DNA from: JAWLCQ01 sp041687095
GTDB lineage: Bacteria > Planctomycetota > Phycisphaerae > SM23-33
DNA: 17,534 nucleotides
Assembly (NCBI GenBank): GCA_041687095.1
Contig: JAWLCQ010000091.1
Span: 1 to 17,534, forward strand
Direction of reading: 5' to 3'
Position 1 is the first letter of the stretch. Each line of letters begins with the position of its first letter. The position numbers and the translations under genes are program-made. Below are positions 13,907 to 17,534 of this stretch, piece after piece. The notes below the pieces were generated by a model. That model saw only the letters and a program-made list of their open reading frames with translations, was not told the DNA's origin and ran no database searches.

Positions 13907-13975
13907 AAGGGGACGGGCTCCGGGAAAAGGGGACGGGCTCCGCCGCTGTTTGGCGGTGCCTGTCCCCTTTTCCCG
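13907..13975. repeat. GGGGACAGGCACC element, copy D, terminator-like
   Basis: This element is in reverse orientation to the others. The perfect 14-bp arms CGGGAAAAGGGGAC (13921-13934) and GTCCCCTTTTCCCG (13962-13975) enclose a second stem with GCCGC/GCGGC. A partial tandem copy with 20-bp spacing lies just upstream (13907-13922). It sits between the converging arfB and CPBP protease genes and could stop transcription from either side. Confidence 0.85.
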
Positions 13976-14008
13976 TGTCGCCCTTCTGCCGCGTCGGTTC
14001 GCCGACAG

Positions 14009-14083
14009 GGCGTCGGAAACGGGGACAGGCACCTCCGGGGCGAACAGCATGCCCCTGCGGAGCCAGTCCCCGTTTTCGACGCC
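14009..14083. repeat. GGGGACAGGCACC cruciform element, copy E
   Basis: The 18-bp arms (14009-14026 with 14066-14083) have one mismatch and enclose GGCACCTCCGGGGC and GCCCCTGCGGAGCC. The outer arm bases differ from copies A-C (CGTCG in place of CCTCG) but keep their pairing, i.e. compensatory changes. It lies 27 bases beyond the protease stop. Confidence 0.85.
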
Positions 14084-14109
14084 GTCAGCCGCGAACGTCT
14101 CGCTGCCCG

Positions 14110-15009
14110 TCAGGAGTACGCGTAGATCGCCAGGGCCACCGTCACCCCGTTGAACAGGGCGTGGACGACGATGGCGGGCAGCAGGCGGCCGCAACGCTCG
14201 TAGTTGTAGCCGATCACGATCGCCAGCAGGAACAGGGCGGGCAGGTGCTGCCAGTTCTGCATGTGCAGCAGGGCGAAGATGAGGGAGGTGACGAGGATGG
14301 CGCCCCAGGGCCTCCCGAAGTACTTGCGGAGCATCGACTGCAGCAGGCCGCGGAAGAAGATCTCCTCGGCGAGGGGGGCGAGGAGGACGGCGGTGAAGAC
14401 GGCGATCACCCGCAGGAGCGGCCCGTACTCGGGGGCGAGGAACTCCAGCAACTGGTGTTCCTGGATGGTCTTGTCGTGGGCGAACTGCTGGATGAGGTAG
14501 ACGACGAGCCCGTGGATGCCGTAGCTCAACGGCACGGCCGCCAGGTATCCCAGGACCCCTCGCACGAGGTCCCAGGGCCAGTGGCGGAAGCTCAGGCCCA
14601 GTCCCCGCCACAGCCCCCCGCGGAAGGTGAGGTGCCCGGCGAGGAGGGAACTCCCGAGCAGGATCAGTCCGGCGGCGAGCCCGGCGAGGAGCAGTCGGGG
14701 ATCGGATGCGGGCGCGTAGGGCAGGCCCTGCCCGAGGGCGACGGCCTGCATGACGGCGAACCAGAGGAGGAGGATGGCGAGCAGGTGGAAGGGGTTGAGG
14801 GCGTTGGGGCGTCCGGGCGTCGCCGCCAGGCCGAACTTCCGCGGGTAGACGAAGCGCAGGATGGCCCAGACCACGAAGACGATCGCCCCGACGGCGAGCA
14901 GGGCGTTCATGATGGGGGCGATGCGCTCCTGCACCGCCGGGTCGGACAGCCGACCGGCCGTAGCGGTGGTGGCCTGCGACAGCAGCCGCCCCCCCGTCCC
15001 TCCGAGCAT
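14110..15009 (-). CDS. CPBP (CAAX/bacteriocin-processing) intramembrane metalloprotease
   Basis: 299-aa polytopic inner-membrane protein with about eight hydrophobic segments. The three conserved active-site motifs are present: EEIFFRG (E215, E216), FALLH (H249) and VVHALFN (H283, N287). Members of this Abi/CPBP family cleave peptides within the membrane or act in immunity, secretion and stress; the substrate here is unknown. The start is uncertain: ATG at 15009 is chosen since the longer frame to 15123 would overlap the trpC start, while ATG 14910 lies just before the first membrane helix. No clear ribosome site precedes either. It is divergent from trpC and converges on arfB across two hairpin repeats. 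Confidence 0.85.
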   Translation of the reverse strand: MLGGTGGRLLSQATTATAGRLSDPAVQERIAPIMNALLAVGAIVFVVWAILRFVYPRKFGLAATPGRPNALNPFHLLAILLLWFAVMQAVALGQGLPYAPASDPRLLLAGLAAGLILLGSSLLAGHLTFRGGLWRGLGLSFRHWPWDLVRGVLGYLAAVPLSYGIHGLVVYLIQQFAHDKTIQEHQLLEFLAPEYGPLLRVIAVFTAVLLAPLAEEIFFRGLLQSMLRKYFGRPWGAILVTSLIFALLHMQNWQHLPALFLLAIVIGYNYERCGRLLPAIVVHALFNGVTVALAIYAYS

Positions 15010-15020
15010 CCACAAAGCGT

Positions 15021-15050
15021 TTGACACAGTCGAATCGATCCTGCTACCGT
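15021..15050 (+). promoter_or_regulatory. Predicted promoter of trpC and the TPR gene
   Basis: A perfect TTGACA (15021-15026) is followed after 18 bases by a weak TACCGT (15045-15050). The leader would be about 33 bases. No trp attenuator or Trp-codon-rich leader peptide is visible. Confidence 0.5.
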
Positions 15051-15089
15051 GAAAGGCATCACCCTTTACGACGAAACGTCCACAACACA

Positions 15090-15905
15090 ATGGCGCAGAA
15101 TATATTAGACACGATCCTGGCAACCAAGCGCAAAGAGGTGGAAACCCTTCGCCGCCGCGGGGAGGCGTCCCTCATCGCCGCCGCCCGCGAAGCGCCTCCG
15201 CCGCGAAATTTCTTCCGCGCCCTGACCCGCCCCGCCCCGGGGCGGCTCATGAACCTCATCGCCGAGGTCAAACGCGCCAGCCCGTCGGCGGGTACGATCC
15301 GCCAGGACGTGGACCCGGTGGACATCGCCCGGCAGTACGAAGCCGCCGGCGCCGACGCCATCAGCGTCCTGACCGATGGCGAGTACTTCCACGGCTCGAT
15401 GGACGACCTCATCGCCGTCCGCGCCGCCGTGAACCTGCCCGTCCTCCGCAAGGACTTCCTCATCGACCCGCTGCAGGTCTATGAGGCCCGGGCGGGGGGG
15501 GCGGATGCGATCCTCCTCATCGCCGCCGCCCTGCCCGCGGGGGCGCTGGCGGACCTCATGATCCTCGCGGCCGAACTCCGCATGACCGTCCTGCTCGAAG
15601 TCCACGGGGCCGACGAACTCATGCAGGTCCGCTCGATGATCGGCTTCCCGCACATGTCGTACTCGCTGCTGGGCATCAACAACCGCGACCTCACGACGTT
15701 CCGCGTCGACGTCGCCACCACGCTCCGCCTCATGGGCCTCGTCCCCGAGGGCCTCACCGTCATCAGCGAGTCGGGCATCCGCACCCGCGAGGACGTCGAG
15801 CGCCTCCACGCGGGGGGGGTGCGCGGGCTGCTCGTGGGCGAGACGCTCATGCGGAGCGGAGACATCGCCGGTACGATCCACGAACTCCTCGCCGTCCGCG
15901 AGTGA
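15090..15905 (+). CDS. trpC: Indole-3-glycerol phosphate synthase
   Basis: Closes the indole ring from 1-(2-carboxyphenylamino)-1-deoxyribulose 5-phosphate in tryptophan synthesis (cytosol). The 271-aa single-domain TIM barrel has the expected catalytic residues: E59 and K61 in AEVKRASPSAG, K121 in LRKDFLID, E170 in LLEVH, N198 in INNRDL and E227 in ISESGI, with the C-terminal phosphate loop GLLVGETLMR. No TrpF domain is fused. The ATG at 15090 fits the family N-terminus (ILDTILATKRKEV); the upstream TTG frame runs through the promoter. No strong ribosome site is seen. The other trp genes are not in the window; instead a TPR gene follows after 21 bases. Confidence 0.96.
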   Translation: MAQNILDTILATKRKEVETLRRRGEASLIAAAREAPPPRNFFRALTRPAPGRLMNLIAEVKRASPSAGTIRQDVDPVDIARQYEAAGADAISVLTDGEYFHGSMDDLIAVRAAVNLPVLRKDFLIDPLQVYEARAGGADAILLIAAALPAGALADLMILAAELRMTVLLEVHGADELMQVRSMIGFPHMSYSLLGINNRDLTTFRVDVATTLRLMGLVPEGLTVISESGIRTREDVERLHAGGVRGLLVGETLMRSGDIAGTIHELLAVRE

Positions 15906-15926
15906 CGGCCCTACCAGGATGCGCCC

Positions 15927-17213
15927 ATGGCCAAAGCCCCACCAACCGCCCCGTCCACCCCGCAACCCCGCCGCTCCCGCCTCACCCTCCTGCTGCTCGC
16001 CGTCGGGGTCGTGGGCGTGGCGGGCGTGACGCTGCTGCTCGTGCTCGGGGGCAAGGAGCCCCCGCGCGCGCCCCTCGCCCCCGACGCGCGGGCGTCGAGC
16101 GTCCGGGAACTCGTCGCCCGGGCCAAGCAACTGCTGGTGACGGCCGAGCGGCAGCGGGCGCAGGGCGCACGCTTCGATCCGAGCCCCCCGCCCCTCGAAC
16201 AGACCCCGCTCGCCCAGCGTGCCTACCAACAGGCGGTCGAACTGCTGCAGACGGCGATCCGCGTGGCCCCGCAGGACCCTGAGCCCCGCTGCGTCCTCGC
16301 CGAAGCCTACCACCGCATCGGCCGCTCCCAGGACGCCGAGGCCGTCATCGACGAGGTCCTGCAGGTCGCCCCGCTGTCGTCCGAGGCGCTGTGGATCAAG
16401 GGGATGCTGCTGCACACCCGCGGGGACGCCCAGGGCCCCGACTACCTCCGCCGCGCCGCCGACAGCCCCGCCGCCACCCCGCAGATGCAGGCGCGCTACG
16501 GGCTGTGGCTGGCCTCGATCGGCCGGGACCTCGCCGCCGGGGCCGCCTACCTCCAGCGCGCCCACCAGGGCGGGGCCCGCGAGCCGCAGATCAACCTCGC
16601 CCTCGCCCACCTCGCCGTCCGCCAGTCCCGCTACGCCGACGCCGAACGCTACCTCCAGGAACTCGCCCAGGGCCCGCGCGTTCCCCTCGAAGTCCTCCAG
16701 ATGCTCGCGGAGGTGAAGCTCAACCTGGGCAAGTCCGACGAGGCCGCCCAACTCGTCCGCACCGCCCTGGACACCGCCCCGGCGCACCTCCGCGCGGCGT
16801 TCCTCGTCCAGCTCGGCCGCATCCGCACGCAGCAGAACCGCTGGGCCGAAGCCGCCGACGCCTACGCCGCCGCCGCCCTCGCCCCCGGGGGGGCGCGGTT
16901 CTCCCTCGACGCCGCCAAGTGCCATTACTTCGCCGGCCAGTACGCCCAGGCCATGCGCCACGCCGACGCCGCCGCCGAGGCGCTCGGGGACAGCCCGGAG
17001 GTCCGCCAGTGGGTGGCGCGGATCGAGGAGGCCCGCTTCGGGCCCACCAGCCAGCCCGCCTCCGCCGCCATCGCGCCCGGCCCGCCCGCCGTCACGCCCC
17101 TCCGCCCCCCGACGGGGCTCGCGCCCCTCGCCCCCTCCGACGCCAACGGACCCGCGAGGGACCCCAACGCGTCCGGCGATCTCCGCCTTCCGTCGTTCGG
17201 GCGGGAGTGGTAG
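15927..17213 (+). CDS. Membrane-anchored TPR-repeat protein
   Basis: 428-aa protein with a short basic Pro-rich N-terminus, a single transmembrane helix (about 19-41) and a long repeat region. Several tetratricopeptide-like helical pairs can be seen between about 95 and 360, for example PRCVLAEAYHRIGRSQDAEA, LALAHLAVRQSRYADAERYL and CHYFAGQYAQAMRHADAA. The last 70 residues are Pro/Ala-rich and probably disordered. With the positive-inside rule the repeats would face the periplasm. TPRs bind other proteins; the partner is unknown. AGGA sits seven bases before the ATG at 15927, and the gene is 21 bases after trpC, so they probably share a transcript without an obvious functional link. Confidence 0.87.
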   Translation: MAKAPPTAPSTPQPRRSRLTLLLLAVGVVGVAGVTLLLVLGGKEPPRAPLAPDARASSVRELVARAKQLLVTAERQRAQGARFDPSPPPLEQTPLAQRAYQQAVELLQTAIRVAPQDPEPRCVLAEAYHRIGRSQDAEAVIDEVLQVAPLSSEALWIKGMLLHTRGDAQGPDYLRRAADSPAATPQMQARYGLWLASIGRDLAAGAAYLQRAHQGGAREPQINLALAHLAVRQSRYADAERYLQELAQGPRVPLEVLQMLAEVKLNLGKSDEAAQLVRTALDTAPAHLRAAFLVQLGRIRTQQNRWAEAADAYAAAALAPGGARFSLDAAKCHYFAGQYAQAMRHADAAAEALGDSPEVRQWVARIEEARFGPTSQPASAAIAPGPPAVTPLRPPTGLAPLAPSDANGPARDPNASGDLRLPSFGREW

Positions 17214-17250
17214 GCCGTGTCCCCCAACCGCCACAGCAAGGCCCCGACGG

Positions 17251-17340
17251 CCTGCGCCGGGGGTCGCCTGATCCCCGCCTCCTGCGACGGGGTTCTCCTG
17301 ACCCTCACCTCCTGCGACGGGGGTCTCCTGACCCCCGGCG
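17251..17340. repeat. Three tandem 30-bp units
   Basis: Three adjacent 30-bp units begin CCTGCG(A/C)CGGGG and contain a CTCCTGAC-type core; the third reads CTCCTGACCCCC like the hairpin of the dispersed repeat. They lie about 40 bases downstream of the TPR gene. Confidence 0.85.
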
Positions 17341-17406
17341 TCCCGGAAGGGTGAGGAACGCGTCCGCGGCAGCGTCGTTGGAGCGATCCCTTCGCGGCGG
17401 TCCCCG

Positions 17407-17534
17407 CCGCGACCGAAGCGCCGCCATAACGCTGTCGCGGAAGCGCTCGTTGGCGTTCCCGGACGTTGGGGGTCAGGAGACCCCCAACGCACGCGCGTGA
17501 GGCGTCGCACGCGCTTGGGGCGGCGCACGCGCTT
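17407..17534. repeat. Long dispersed repeat, copy 2 (reverse complement of 4637-4773)
   Basis: It runs CCGCGACCGAAGCGCCGCCAT, then the perfect 11-bp hairpin (17464-17474 with 17479-17489, loop AGGA), then GCGCGTG units, in exactly the reversed order of copy 1. It continues off the end of the window. Together with the tandem units it fills all 321 bases after the TPR gene; no gene is seen. Confidence 0.85.

Noticed and set aside
15010..15123. Extension of the CPBP protease start to 15123
   Set aside because: It would overlap the trpC start and promoter and adds a Cys-rich stretch with no membrane character.
17251..17340. CRISPR array
   Set aside because: The 30-bp units are directly adjacent with no unique spacers, and there are no cas genes.

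Overview
The window is very GC-rich and comes from a Gram-negative-type bacterium: it has an LpxB-type lipid A disaccharide synthase and two exported proteins with signal peptides. The combination of an animal/fungal-type (GT3) glycogen synthase, genes packed on both strands, and gaps stuffed with hairpin-rich repeats suggests a member of the Planctomycetota (Phycisphaerae-like) or a close relative. That placement is inference; no rRNA or taxonomic marker is present. I see no phage, CRISPR array, tRNA or transposase gene.

Layout. 1-2370: two overlapping genes (+), a sugar-1-phosphate nucleotidyltransferase and a galactokinase-like GHMP kinase, which look like a sugar salvage pair. 2367-5569 (-): a secreted SH3b/Pro-Ala-rich protein, converging on the kinase with a shared ctag stop, and upstream of it a soluble orphan histidine kinase. 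5666-6505 (+): a small conserved-looking protein and acpS (holo-ACP synthase). 6857-7531 (-): a small exported protein of unknown function. 8153-10719 (+): lpxB and an RhlE-like DEAD-box helicase. 11514-13340 (-): GT3 glycogen synthase, divergent from arfB (13424-13849, +). 14110-15009 (-): CPBP-family membrane protease, divergent from trpC (15090-15905, +) and a membrane-anchored TPR protein (15927-17213, +). Most genes are housekeeping: cell envelope, fatty acid carrier activation, tryptophan, ribosome rescue and carbon storage.

The unusual content is between the genes. At least four repeat families occupy nearly all larger gaps: (i) a cruciform element with GGGGACAGGCACC and GGAGCCAGTCCCC at its two arms (five copies, two of them 121 bp long and about 96% identical by eye); (ii) AT-rich ATTTTCGATT tails that face inward from the stop codons of converging genes; (iii) hairpins with TCT or AGA triloops around GGGCG/CGCCC; (iv) a ~130 bp repeat with a perfect 11-bp hairpin, present in inverted copies at 4637-4773 and 17407-17534. 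They sit preferentially where two genes converge, and some look like transcription terminators, so a combined REP-like/terminator role is plausible.

Regulatory signals of interest are three in-frame starts 5-7 bases behind a TTYCCT-17-TAnnnT promoter-like sequence (acpS, lpxB, arfB), suggesting leaderless transcripts; symmetric -10 sequences shared by divergent gene pairs; and a 16-codon upstream ORF beginning at the predicted transcription start of the helicase gene.
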